DNA of 9,098 nt from Bacillota bacterium (GCA_023392395.1 JAEVZE010000402.1:1-9098), one strand, 5' to 3'; counted from the stretch's first letter, positions 1 to 6,899 are shown. Notes: a model not told the origin generated them from the letters alone. Program-made: numbers and translations.

Positions 1-16
1 GGATTGGGGGATTTCC

Positions 17-1564
17 ATGGCAAAGATCCTACTGGAGATGCGCTCCATCACCAAGACCTTCCCCGGCGTCAAGGCGCTGAGCGATGTCAACATCAAGGTG
101 GAAGAGGGCGAACTCCACGCGCTGGTCGGCGAAACCGGTGCGGGCAAGAGTACGCTGATGAATGTACTCAGCGGCATCTACCCGCACGGCTCCTACACCG
201 GCGAAATCATCTACGACGGACAGGAGTGCCGCTTCAAAACCATCAAGGATTCCGAACACAAGGGCATCGTCATCATCCATCAGGAGCTGGCGCTGGTGCC
301 CTATCTTTCGATTGCGGAAAATATGTTCCTGGGCAACGAGCGCGCCCGCCGCGGCGTGGTGGACTGGGACGAAACCAACCATATGGCTGAAAAATACCTA
401 CGCATCGTCGGCCTGGAGGAGAACCCGCGCACCTTGATCAAGGACATCGGCGTGGGCAAGCAGCAGCTAGTCGAAATCGCAAAGGCCCTGGCCAAGGATG
501 TGCGGCTTTTGATCCTGGACGAGCCGACCTCGTCCCTCAATGAATCGGACGCAAAGAAGCTTCTGGACCTTCTGCTCTCGCTTCGAAAGGGCAAGGGCGT
601 CACGTCGATCATCATCTCCCACAAGCTGAACGAAATCGCCTACGTCGCCGACAAGATCACCATCCTCCGGGACGGCGCGACGATCGAGACGCTGGACAAG
701 TCCGCGGACGAGATCACCGAGGAGCGCATCATCCGCGGCATGGTGGGCCGGGAACTGACCGACCGCTTCCCCAAGCGGCAGTCCCACCCCGGCGAGGTGG
801 CGCTGGAAATCGAGCACTGGACGGTTTACCACCCGCTCTACACCGAGCGCAAGGTGGTGGACGACGTTTCGATCAACGTGCGCAGGGGCGAAGTGGTGGG
901 TATCGCGGGACTGATCGGCGCGGGGCGCACCGAGCTTGCGATGAGCGTGTTCGGCCGGTCCTACGGCACGAAAATCTCCGGCACGGTGAAAAAGGACGGC
1001 GTGGCGCTTCCGTTGCACAGCGTGGCGGACGCCATCAAGAATGGCTTTGCCTACATCACCGAGGACCGAAAAGGCAACGGCCTGGTGCTGATCGACTCCG
1101 TCAAGCGAAACCTCACGCTCTCCCGGCTGGACTTTGTCTCAAGTAAAGGCGTGCTGGACAAGGACAAGGAGCAGAACGATGCCGAGGTGTACCGGCAAAA
1201 GCTGAACATCAAGACCCCGACCGTCGAACAGCAGGTGGGCAACCTATCCGGCGGCAACCAGCAGAAGGTGCTGGTGGGCAAGTGGATGTTCGCCATGCCC
1301 GACATCATGATCCTGGACGAACCCACCCGCGGCATCGACGTGGGCGCGAAGTTTGAAATCTACCAAATCATCAACCAGCTGGTCGCCGAGAGCAAATCCA
1401 TCCTCATGATCTCCTCAGAACTGCCCGAGATCCTGGGCATGTGCGACCGCATTTATGTGATGAACGAAGGCAAGCTGATCGCGGAGCTCCCGCGGGAAGA
1501 AGCTTCGCAGGAGGTCATCATGAACCGCATCCTGCAGGCCAGCAAGAGAGAGGTGGGCGCATGA
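17..1564 (+). CDS. mmsA: Multiple-monosaccharide ABC importer, ATP-binding protein (MmsA/GguA type)
   Basis: A 515-residue double-ATPase that energises import of sugars from the cytoplasmic face of a CUT2-class ABC transporter. Domain 1 has Walker A GETGAGKST (38-46), Q-loop Gln89, a degenerate signature around IGVGKQQL (144-151), Walker B LLILDEP (164-170) and switch His202. Domain 2 has a degenerate Walker A, GLIGAGRT (298-305) with Arg in place of Lys, a canonical LSGGNQQKV (410-418) and Walker B IMILDEP (430-436). This asymmetry is typical of RbsA/MglA/XylG-type proteins, and the YPHGSYTGEI stretch (55-64) favours the XylG/GguA/MmsA branch. The start is supported by a G-rich ribosome site at 6-10, six bases upstream. 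The last codons overlap the permease gene (ATGA), so the two are translationally coupled. The sugar cannot be read from sequence; xylose, arabinose, glucose or galactose are known for relatives. The Walker A has Thr where Asn is usual (GENGAGKST). Confidence 0.93.
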   Translation: MAKILLEMRSITKTFPGVKALSDVNIKVEEGELHALVGETGAGKSTLMNVLSGIYPHGSYTGEIIYDGQECRFKTIKDSEHKGIVIIHQELALVPYLSIAENMFLGNERARRGVVDWDETNHMAEKYLRIVGLEENPRTLIKDIGVGKQQLVEIAKALAKDVRLLILDEPTSSLNESDAKKLLDLLLSLRKGKGVTSIIISHKLNEIAYVADKITILRDGATIETLDKSADEITEERIIRGMVGRELTDRFPKRQSHPGEVALEIEHWTVYHPLYTERKVVDDVSINVRRGEVVGIAGLIGAGRTELAMSVFGRSYGTKISGTVKKDGVALPLHSVADAIKNGFAYITEDRKGNGLVLIDSVKRNLTLSRLDFVSSKGVLDKDKEQNDAEVYRQKLNIKTPTVEQQVGNLSGGNQQKVLVGKWMFAMPDIMILDEPTRGIDVGAKFEIYQIINQLVAESKSILMISSELPEILGMCDRIYVMNEGKLIAELPREEASQEVIMNRILQASKREVGA

Positions 1565-2796
1565 ACAAGCTGAAAAACGCGCTGGGCGGGAACCTGAAGC
1601 AGTATTCAATGCTGCTGGCGCTGGTGGTCATCGTGCTGCTATTTTCGCTGATGACGGGCGGCATCCTGCTCAAGCCCATGAACGTGTCCAACCTGATCTT
1701 CCAGAACGCCTACGTGGTGATCCTGGCGGTCGGCATGCTGATCTGCATTTTGACCGGCGGCAACATCGACCTGTCGGTCGGTTCGGTGGTAGCGCTGATC
1801 GGCGCGTGCGCGGGCACGTTCATCATCACGTGGAAGATGAACGTCTATCTCTCGGTGACGCTGTGCATGATTGTGGGCCTTCTGATCGGCATGTGGCAGG
1901 GGTTTTGGATCGCCTACGTGCGCATCCCCGCGTTCATCGTGACGCTCTCCGGCATGCTGGTGTTCCGGGGGCTGACGCTTCTGATCCTGGGCGGCCTGAC
2001 GCTTGCACCCTTCCCGCAGGACTACCTGATGTTCTCCACCGGCTTCATCCCCAACTTCATGGAGGGTTGGTTTGGCCTGCCGGCCAAGCCGAACGCGACT
2101 GCCATCGCGGCGGGGATTCTCTTGTCCATCGTTTTCATCGCATCGCAATTGCGCAGCTACGCGGGCCGTAAGCGCAAGGGCTACTCGGTGGAGAGCCCGG
2201 TGGCACTGGCCATCAAGATGATCGTGATCAGCGCGGTGGTGGTGTGGTTTTTCTACATCCTGTCCGAGTACCGCGGTGTCCCGACGGTTCTGATCCTGCT
2301 GGGCATCATCTTGGTGGGCTACGGCTACTTCACCTCCTCCACCGTCATGGGCCGCCACATCTACGCCATCGGCGGCAATGAGAAGGCGGCGATGCTGTCC
2401 GGCGTCAAGACCAATAAGATGTTGTTCCTGGCCTATGTGAACATGGCGCTCCTCGCGGCGGTAGCGGGCCTGGTGTTCGCGGCACGGCTCAACAGCTCCT
2501 CCCCGCAGGCTGGCCAGAACTTTGAGCTGGACGCCATCGGCGCCTGCTACATCGGCGGGGCCAGCGCCTACGGCGGCATCGGCACCGTGGGCGGCACGCT
2601 GATCGGCGCGCTGATCATGGGCGTACTGAACAACGGCATGTCCATCATGGGCATTGATTCCAACATGCAGCAGGTGGTCAAGGGCCTGGTGCTTCTGGGC
2701 GCGGTGGCGTTTGACGTACTGTCCAAGAAAAACATCAAGCTGCCCTTCGGTGGCAGGAAGAACAAGAAGAGCCAAAGCGCGGCGCAGATTGGATAA
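1561..2796 (+). CDS. mmsB: Multiple-monosaccharide ABC importer, permease (MmsB/GguB type)
   Basis: A 411-residue polytopic membrane protein of the BPD_transp_2 permease family (RbsC/XylH/MglC relatives) that forms the translocation channel for the preceding ATPase. Visible family features are the TGGNIDLSVGS segment (66-74), RIPAFIVTLSGMLVFRG (121-137), the cytoplasmic GGNEKAAMLSGV loop thought to contact the ATPase (271-282) and the Gly-rich GGASAYGGIGTVGG stretch (332-345). Hydrophobic segments run along most of the length, with a hydrophilic Arg/Lys-rich loop around 198-208. A length near 400 residues, longer than RbsC (about 320), matches the MmsB/GguB/XylH branch. ATG at 1561 overlaps the ATPase stop codon. 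The Lys-rich tail (389-403) is cytoplasmic in appearance. No clear intrinsic terminator with a T-tract follows; the hairpin cluster begins 24 bases after the stop. Confidence 0.93.
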   Translation: MNKLKNALGGNLKQYSMLLALVVIVLLFSLMTGGILLKPMNVSNLIFQNAYVVILAVGMLICILTGGNIDLSVGSVVALIGACAGTFIITWKMNVYLSVTLCMIVGLLIGMWQGFWIAYVRIPAFIVTLSGMLVFRGLTLLILGGLTLAPFPQDYLMFSTGFIPNFMEGWFGLPAKPNATAIAAGILLSIVFIASQLRSYAGRKRKGYSVESPVALAIKMIVISAVVVWFFYILSEYRGVPTVLILLGIILVGYGYFTSSTVMGRHIYAIGGNEKAAMLSGVKTNKMLFLAYVNMALLAAVAGLVFAARLNSSSPQAGQNFELDAIGACYIGGASAYGGIGTVGGTLIGALIMGVLNNGMSIMGIDSNMQQVVKGLVLLGAVAFDVLSKKNIKLPFGGRKNKKSQSAAQIG

Positions 2797-2820
2797 TCAA
2801 GAGTCCATCAAGGCATGACA

Positions 2821-3070
2821 AAGCCCAGTACGATGCGCCGGGCTTCTGAGCATGGAAAAACCCTTCGGTTTTTTCCATGCGAAGGGAAAGCTGCGTGCGC
2901 CTGAAATCCCGCGGGATTTCAGGGCGGCGCATTGACTGATGGTATTGTTTGTTCTCCCAATGTGCGCACTGGGAGAACAAACACATTCCCTGCGCACTGG
3001 TCGCCGGAAATGATGGAATCTCTTCGGGATTTTGTGCATGATCTTAAGCCAAGTGCGATGCGCCGGGCTT
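2821..3070. repeat. Cluster of inverted repeats bounded by two direct copies of a 25-base hairpin
   Basis: The gene-free stretch 2797-3105 holds at least five stem-loops. (a) 2821-2845: AAGCCC pairs with GGGCTT. (b) 2850-2880: an 11-bp stem, GCATGGAAAAA with TTTTTCCATGC, and a CTTCGG loop. (c) 2900-2923: a perfect 24-base palindrome. (d) 2946-2983: a perfect 14-bp stem whose loop contains the palindrome GTGCGCAC. (e) About 3015-3033: a weaker AATC/GATT stem with a TTCGG loop. Then 3046-3070 repeats (a) with 23 of 25 bases identical, exactly 225 bases downstream and in the same orientation. TGCGCACTGG also occurs twice (2963-2972, 2991-3000). It sits between the convergent ends of the sugar-transporter operon and the thpR operon. 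This resembles a composite REP/BIME or MITE-like element and may also act as a bidirectional transcription barrier. Short minus-strand frames across it look non-coding. Confidence 0.7.
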
Positions 3071-3105
3071 TGTTGTTGAAAGAACATTTTCAGTGACCCT
3101 TATAC

Positions 3106-3612
3106 TCAAGGAACGCTCTTGCCGTAGACCTCCGTGTAGGTGAGCTTCCCGCCGATCCGTTCGGACTTCATCAGGCTCAGCCGCCGCGCGGTCACGGAGA
3201 AGGGCTCGAAGGCAAGATCCGGCTGGCCTCGGAGCGCGACCTCCCGGGCAATCGTGATGTGTGGAACCAGGCGATCGGGCCAGTCGCCGGAGAAGCCCGC
3301 GCGGGTCAGGTCGTCCACCAGCCCCCGGTACAGTGCGTCCAGCGCCGGGCTGGGCAGCGTGCCCACCCAGTACAGATTGCGCCGGAACGTGCCCACCCGG
3401 TCGAATTCCAGCGTTACCGGGGCGTTAAAGCGCGTGTTCATGCTCTGTAGGATGGCGCCGGTCTCCCCCACCTCGCCCAGGAACACCACGGTCAGGTGCA
3501 GGTTCTCCGGCCGGGCAAAGTTGCCTGTGGCGCACTCCATGAGCCTGCGCTGGATTTTCAGCAGCTTCTCTTTTGTGGCCGGATCAAAGTTGATCGCAAG
3601 AAACAGCCTCAC
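3106..3612 (-). CDS. thpR: RNA 2',3'-cyclic phosphodiesterase / 2'-5' RNA ligase family protein (ThpR)
   Basis: A 168-residue cytoplasmic protein of the 2H phosphoesterase superfamily, whose members open 2',3'-cyclic phosphates at RNA ends and show 2'-5' ligase activity in vitro. Both catalytic HxTx motifs are present: HLTV at 39-42 (after ENL) and HITI at 118-121 (after VP). The start MRLFLAINF is the usual N-terminus for the family. GTG at 3612 is chosen because GGAGG lies seven bases upstream; the frame extends to an ATG at 3651, but the extra 13 residues have no family counterpart and no ribosome site was seen for them. It is the last gene of a probable operon, 66 bases after the sfsA stop. 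The physiological RNA substrate in bacteria is not settled. The protein looks complete. Confidence 0.93.
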   Translation of the reverse strand: MRLFLAINFDPATKEKLLKIQRRLMECATGNFARPENLHLTVVFLGEVGETGAILQSMNTRFNAPVTLEFDRVGTFRRNLYWVGTLPSPALDALYRGLVDDLTRAGFSGDWPDRLVPHITIAREVALRGQPDLAFEPFSVTARRLSLMKSERIGGKLTYTEVYGKSVP

Positions 3613-3678
3613 AATCGCACCTCCACGCTTTCCACCGTGACAGTCATTCATCTATGGCCAGATGCCCAGGGCATCCAA

Positions 3679-4357
3679 TCACAACCGTACCTCCACCCGC
3701 TCCCCGGCGGTGATTTCGTCCGGGGCCACATGGCAATCCACAGCGTGCACGCCCACACCCGCCGCCCGAGCATCCCTCAGCGCCTGGCCGAACGCGGGAT
3801 GCGTCCGCTCATTGGGCGTAAAATACCGAACGCCCTTCATCTGGACGACAAACACGACGTATGCGTCCAGGCCGTTTCGCTGGCACTCGGCCAGTTCCTT
3901 CAGGTGTTTCACGCCCCGCTCGGTGGGCGCGTCCGGGAACAGCGCGACGCCGTCCTCCTCCAGCGTCACGCCCTTGACCTCCACCAGCGCCTTCCGCCCG
4001 TCCCTCTCGATCAGGAAGTCGAACCGGGAGTTCAAAAAGCTGTATTCCGGCCGGATCCGCTCGATGCCGGACAGGAAGCCGCCGCCCTCCGCCCACTCGC
4101 GGAACCTTGTTGGGCGCCTGGCTGTCCACGTTGATCAGCCGGCCGCCCTTCCAAACTGCGATCAGGTCGTACCCGGTCTTGCGCGCGCCTGGCTCGAACC
4201 GCTGCAGGTAGACCGTCGCGCCGGGTACGAACAGTTCCCGGCACCGGCCGGTGTTTTTCACGTGGCAAACCTGAACCTCGCCGCCGATTTCGACTTCCGC
4301 GACAAAGCGGTTGCGCCGCTCAAGGAAGATTCCCTCGCAGATGTCCGGATAGACCAT
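3679..4357 (-). pseudogene. sfsA: sfsA, DNA/RNA nuclease-like protein, interrupted by a frameshift
   Basis: SfsA (sugar fermentation stimulation protein A) is a widespread small protein of about 230 residues with an OB-like N-terminal half and a PD-(D/E)xK-like C-terminal half; nucleic-acid binding is reported for relatives. The first half reads from ATG 4357 (GGGAG six bases upstream) with MVYPDICEGIFLERRNRF and HVKNTGR (32-38), up to NVDSQAPNKV (76-85). The reading frame then changes near 4097-4112, and the conserved sequence continues in another minus frame: FREWAEGGG, NSRFDFLIE, EVKGVTLE, FPDAPTERGVKHLKEL, ending at the TGA at 3679-3681. Joined, the two parts give about 226 residues, so only one base too many or two too few separates this from an intact gene. 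As given it cannot make full-length SfsA. The absence of any other damage suggests a very recent mutation or an assembly error. It lies between the acetyltransferase gene and thpR in the same orientation. Confidence 0.88.
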
Positions 4358-4426
4358 GTCGCACTCCCATCTGTCTGATGGACGTCAATCAGCCCGTGCC
4401 GCGCCGCCAACGCATATTCGTCAGGC

Positions 4427-5377
4427 TCACCCGTTGGCATCCTTGTTGATGGTTCTCCGCACCGAGCGGATCGCGGGCCGAAAAGTTCGGGGCCAAAACC
4501 CGCTGGCAAAGGGGTTCGCGCTCTCATAGCAGACGTGCGCCCAGGGTTTCCCAATTTCGGCACAGATTTGGAACATCCTGGCGACCAACTGCGATCCCGC
4601 CCCCTTGCCCCGGTACGCGGGATCGACATACGCGCCGATGCCGGTGATTAAGGCGCTAAGGCCTCCAGTCAGCTGTTCACAGTCAAAGCCTGGATTGAGA
4701 GTGAAATCCAGCGCGCCGATCAGCCGACCACCATCCCACGCCAGCAGCACGCGATGGTTTTGGAGGATGTCCCGGATATCGCCGGGCGAAAAGCGCTTCC
4801 GCCGCAAAAAGAGTGGCGCGTCCAGGTAGTACGCGCTCGTCTCACCGGCAAGGCGCAAAAGCGCATCCGCATCGCCTTCGCCCGCCTCTGTGATCCTGAA
4901 GGGGCCGTTGGACTTTTCGACAGGCGGCTCCACCCTGCGGCAGGCATCGATCACATGGGCGCCAAAACCCAGTTCGTACAGCGCGTCCTTCAAAACGATG
5001 TCATCATGGTAGGTCATCCACAGATGATTGAACTTCCCGTCCGCCACCCAGCGTCGGGACGCCTCCATGTACAGCGCGCGGTACACGCCCTCCTCGCCGC
5101 CGGGTAACGCCGCATGGCCCACCGTCGGGCAGAAGGCCGACGGCTCCCTGTGGAAATCAAAGTACAGCCACGCCATGTACCCGGCCAGGCACCCATCCCG
5201 CTCCGCGGCCAGCGCGTTCCCTCTTTCAATCTGGTCCAGAAGGCAAGCGCGAGCGGCTTCCTCCCCGCCGGGGAAGAAGTCAGGGAATACTCCGCCCAGG
5301 TGCCGCAAAAACTGCTCGTGCCAAAGCGCCAGCGCGGGCGCAAGGTGTGCCTTCGTCATCGGGACAATTTCGTACAC
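4427..5377 (-). CDS. GNAT-family N-acetyltransferase with two GNAT-like halves
   Basis: A protein of about 316 residues. The C-terminal half (about 160-316) has a clear GNAT core: beta strand GIGAYVDPAYRGKGAG with the acetyl-CoA pyrophosphate-binding RGKGAG at 256-261, then helix SQLVARMFQICAEIG and a closing ANPFASGFW segment. The N-terminal half (about 1-150) has a degenerate GNAT pattern (YEIVPMTKAHL at the start, an ALYELGFG segment near its end) without an evident acetyl-CoA loop. It may be a non-catalytic or substrate-binding half. The substrate is unknown. GTG 5377 is preferred because GGAGG is eight bases upstream; ATG 5383 and ATG 5398 are in frame, but the latter overlaps the probable -10 box. 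It is the first gene of a probable three-gene minus-strand operon, 69 bases before sfsA. Start confidence is moderate; family assignment is high. Confidence 0.85.
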   Translation of the reverse strand: MYEIVPMTKAHLAPALALWHEQFLRHLGGVFPDFFPGGEEAARACLLDQIERGNALAAERDGCLAGYMAWLYFDFHREPSAFCPTVGHAALPGGEEGVYRALYMEASRRWVADGKFNHLWMTYHDDIVLKDALYELGFGAHVIDACRRVEPPVEKSNGPFRITEAGEGDADALLRLAGETSAYYLDAPLFLRRKRFSPGDIRDILQNHRVLLAWDGGRLIGALDFTLNPGFDCEQLTGGLSALITGIGAYVDPAYRGKGAGSQLVARMFQICAEIGKPWAHVCYESANPFASGFWPRTFRPAIRSVRRTINKDANG

Positions 5378-5396
5378 GCGCATCCCCTCCGCATTC

Positions 5397-5424
5397 ATTG
5401 TATCCCGCAAACGGAAGAAGTCAA
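5397..5424 (-). promoter_or_regulatory. Candidate sigma-A promoter of the acetyltransferase-sfsA-thpR operon
   Basis: On the minus strand, TTGACT (5424-5419) and TACAAT (5402-5397) are separated by 16 bases. The expected transcription start is near 5390, just ahead of the GGAGG at 5390-5386. This leaves an extremely short leader and excludes ATG 5398 as a start if the promoter is used. Confidence 0.55.
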
Positions 5425-5479
5425 GGCCGGCGATCGGCGCGCCGGATTGGGCTGTGGCTGTAAAATTTTGAATTTTCAG

Positions 5480-5508
5480 TTGACGCTCGCATACACGCAT
5501 GGTATACT
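5480..5508 (+). promoter_or_regulatory. Sigma-A promoter of the infC-rpmI-rplT operon
   Basis: TTGACG (5480-5485) and TATACT (5503-5508) are separated by an ideal 17 bases, with an extended -10 TG (5500-5501). An AT-rich TTTTGAATTTT (5466-5476) lies just upstream and could serve as an UP-like element. Transcription should begin near 5515, giving a leader of about 130 bases before infC. It is divergent from the acetyltransferase promoter. Confidence 0.8.
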
Positions 5509-5514
5509 GCCTTT

Positions 5515-5648
5515 GATAAAGCAGAAGCGCTCGCTTCTCACCCGGCGGCATCGCCAGCGCGGGTTCGCATGAAACTCTTGTTTTGTGTGTGGGCGTTCGC
5601 TTTTGCGAATCGCCCGTTTCTTTTTTCCAGAACCGATTTGGGAGGTGC
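5515..5648 (+). promoter_or_regulatory. Structured leader of the infC operon, probable L20-responsive attenuator
   Basis: The leader contains a hairpin at 5523-5538 (AGAAGC, GCTC loop, GCTTCT), a second at 5540-5564 (ACCC with GGGT enclosing GGCG/CGCC) and a terminator hairpin at 5591-5615 followed by a T-rich run. GGGTTCGC at 5561-5568 resembles the left arm of the terminator and could pair with the right arm instead (GCGAA 5605-5609 and CCC 5613-5615), which gives a plausible alternative fold. In Bacillus subtilis, ribosomal protein L20 represses this same operon by promoting premature termination in the leader. The position, gene order and terminator here match that mechanism. The exact L20-binding fold is not proven by reading alone. 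Confidence 0.6.
5591..5627 (+). terminator. Leader (attenuator) intrinsic terminator upstream of infC
   Basis: GGGCGTTCGC (5591-5600) pairs with GCGAA and CGCCC (5605-5609, 5611-5615) around a TTTT loop, with a single bulged T. It is followed by GTTTCTTTTTTCC (5616-5628). This is the form of a rho-independent terminator, placed only about 20 bases before the infC ribosome binding site, so it most likely works as a conditional stop. Confidence 0.75.
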
Positions 5649-6170
5649 ATGGGTATCAACAACGATCTGATGATTAATGAGGAAATCCGCGACCGCGAGG
5701 TACGTTTGATCGATCAGAACGGCGAACAGCTGGGCGTCATGCTGACGCGGCAGGCTATGGAACTCGCCGAAGAACGCCAGCTCGATCTGGTCAAGATTGC
5801 GCCGCAGGCCAAGCCGCCGGTGTGCAAGTTGATGGATTATGGCAAATACCGCTTCGAACAGTCCAAGCGTGAACGAGAGATTCGCAAGAATCAAAAGATC
5901 ATCACCATCAAGGAGGTCCGCCTGTCCGCGACCATCGAAGACCATGACGTCGACGTCAAGTTCCGAAACGCGGTCAAGTTCCTCCAGGATGGCGACAAGG
6001 TCAAGGTAAACATCCGTTTCCGCGGCCGCCAGATTACCCATTCCGAAATCGGTCTCCAGGTTATGAGGAGTTTCGCCGAGCGGATCAAGGAATACGGCAA
6101 CGTTGAGCGCCAGCCGCTGATCGAGGGCCGCAACATGATCATGATCCTTGCCCCGCGCGATAAAGACTAG
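5649..6170 (+). CDS. infC: Translation initiation factor IF-3
   Basis: A 173-residue cytoplasmic factor that binds the 30S subunit, prevents premature 50S joining and checks the start codon and initiator tRNA. The N-domain carries INEEIRDREVRLID and the IF3 signature around KPPVCKLMDYGKYRFEQ (about 58-74). A basic linker, KREREIRKNQK, follows, and the C-domain contains RFRGRQITH and ends in LAPRDKD. The length equals that of typical Firmicute IF3. GGAGG (5641-5645) is only three bases before ATG 5649 but nine before ATC 5655, so the real start may be the non-AUG ATC; many infC genes start at AUU. ATG 5670 (MINEE) lacks a ribosome site. First gene of the infC-rpmI-rplT operon, 54 bases before rpmI. 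Confidence 0.97.
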   Translation: MGINNDLMINEEIRDREVRLIDQNGEQLGVMLTRQAMELAEERQLDLVKIAPQAKPPVCKLMDYGKYRFEQSKREREIRKNQKIITIKEVRLSATIEDHDVDVKFRNAVKFLQDGDKVKVNIRFRGRQITHSEIGLQVMRSFAERIKEYGNVERQPLIEGRNMIMILAPRDKD

Positions 6171-6224
6171 GAGCACGCTCCGTTTCTTCGCGAAATGATG
6201 CACTGAACGAGAGGAGGAGTTCCC

Positions 6225-6422
6225 ATGCCCAAGCAGAAGACCCACCGCGGCGCGGCGAAGCGCTTCAAGCTGACCAAGTCCGGCAAGATCAAGCGCTCGC
6301 AGGCGTACAAAAGCCATATCCTGACCAAGAAACCCACCAAGCGCACGCGCAACCTTCGCAAGGCCGCCCTGGTGTTCAGCGGCGAAGCCAAAGTGATGAA
6401 GAAACTGATTCCGTATAAGTAA
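6225..6422 (+). CDS. rpmI: 50S ribosomal protein L35 (bL35)
   Basis: A 65-residue, very basic protein of the large ribosomal subunit. The start MPKQKTHRGAAKRFK and the RSQAYKSHILTKK segment are characteristic of bL35, as is the standard length. A strong ribosome site, GAGGAGGAG, ends five bases before ATG 6225. It is the middle gene of the conserved infC-rpmI-rplT operon, 14 bases ahead of rplT. Confidence 0.97.
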   Translation: MPKQKTHRGAAKRFKLTKSGKIKRSQAYKSHILTKKPTKRTRNLRKAALVFSGEAKVMKKLIPYK

Positions 6423-6436
6423 GAAGGCGAATCGAA

Positions 6437-6796
6437 ATGGCAAGAGTCAAGAGGGCTGTCAACGCCCTGAAGAAACGTAGGAAAGTATTCCGCCTGGCCA
6501 AGGGCTACTTCGGCGCCCGTTCCAAACAGTATCGCGCCGCCAGCGAGCAGGTTCGCCGCTCCCTGCGCTATGCGTTCATTGGGCGTAAGCTCAAGAAACG
6601 CGAATACCGCCGCCTGTGGATCGCCCGCATCAACGCCGGTGCCCGCGTGAACGGCCTGAGCTACTCCCGTATGATCGACGGCCTCAAGAAGAGCGGCGTT
6701 GTGGTCAACCGCAAGATCCTGTCGGATCTGGCGATCCACGATGCGGCCGGTTTCGCGAAGCTGTGCGACGCCGCCAAGGCCGGTCTTGGCAAGTAA
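6437..6796 (+). CDS. rplT: 50S ribosomal protein L20 (bL20)
   Basis: A 119-residue basic protein needed early in 50S assembly, where it binds 23S rRNA domain II. The N-terminal extension MARVKRAVNALKKRRKVFRLAKG and the globular part with RRLWIARINAGAR and YSRMIDGLKKSGVVVNRKILSDLA are diagnostic, and the length is normal. In bacteria L20 is also the autogenous repressor of this operon, which fits the attenuator-like leader ahead of infC. A modest ribosome site (GAAGG) lies nine bases upstream of the ATG. Last gene of the operon, followed by a strong hairpin. Confidence 0.98.
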   Translation: MARVKRAVNALKKRRKVFRLAKGYFGARSKQYRAASEQVRRSLRYAFIGRKLKKREYRRLWIARINAGARVNGLSYSRMIDGLKKSGVVVNRKILSDLAIHDAAGFAKLCDAAKAGLGK

Positions 6797-6835
6797 CGCA
6801 CCCGCGCTACATGGCCCCGCAAAACGGATATTGTG

Positions 6836-6870
6836 ACAAACCTGCGCCAGAAAGCGCAGGTTTGTTGTTT
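6836..6870 (+). terminator. Terminator after rplT
   Basis: A perfect 12-bp stem, ACAAACCTGCGC (6836-6847) with GCGCAGGTTTGT (6854-6865), has a six-base loop and is followed by a short T-rich tail (TGTTT). It lies between convergent rplT and the 6900-7475 gene, so it may serve both, although the minus-strand tail is poor in T. Confidence 0.8.
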
Positions 6871-6899
6871 CCTGACGCAACCACGCCGTGCTGCTTCCA

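Noticed and set aside
1639..2775. Long 378-residue minus-strand frame opposite mmsB
   Set aside because: A shadow of GC-rich coding sequence: His/Gln/Asp-rich composition, antisense to a clear permease.
2797..3087. Minus-strand frame of 96 residues (and an overlapping 83-residue one) across the hairpin array
   Set aside because: It runs through the inverted repeats, and its two similar peptides simply reflect the duplicated 25-base hairpin. No ribosome site or domain was seen.
3661..3675. GATGCC/GGCATC palindrome between sfsA and thpR as a terminator
   Set aside because: Short stem with no T-tract on either strand, inside a likely operon.
4358..4426. Protein-like frame continuing past the acetyltransferase stop (EPDEYALAARHGL)
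   Set aside because: It is in another frame, its third positions are not clearly biased, and the GNAT protein already reaches its normal end.
5388..5662. Upstream extension of the acetyltransferase frame to 5662
   Set aside because: It crosses the infC leader and both promoters, and the added residues have no GNAT features.
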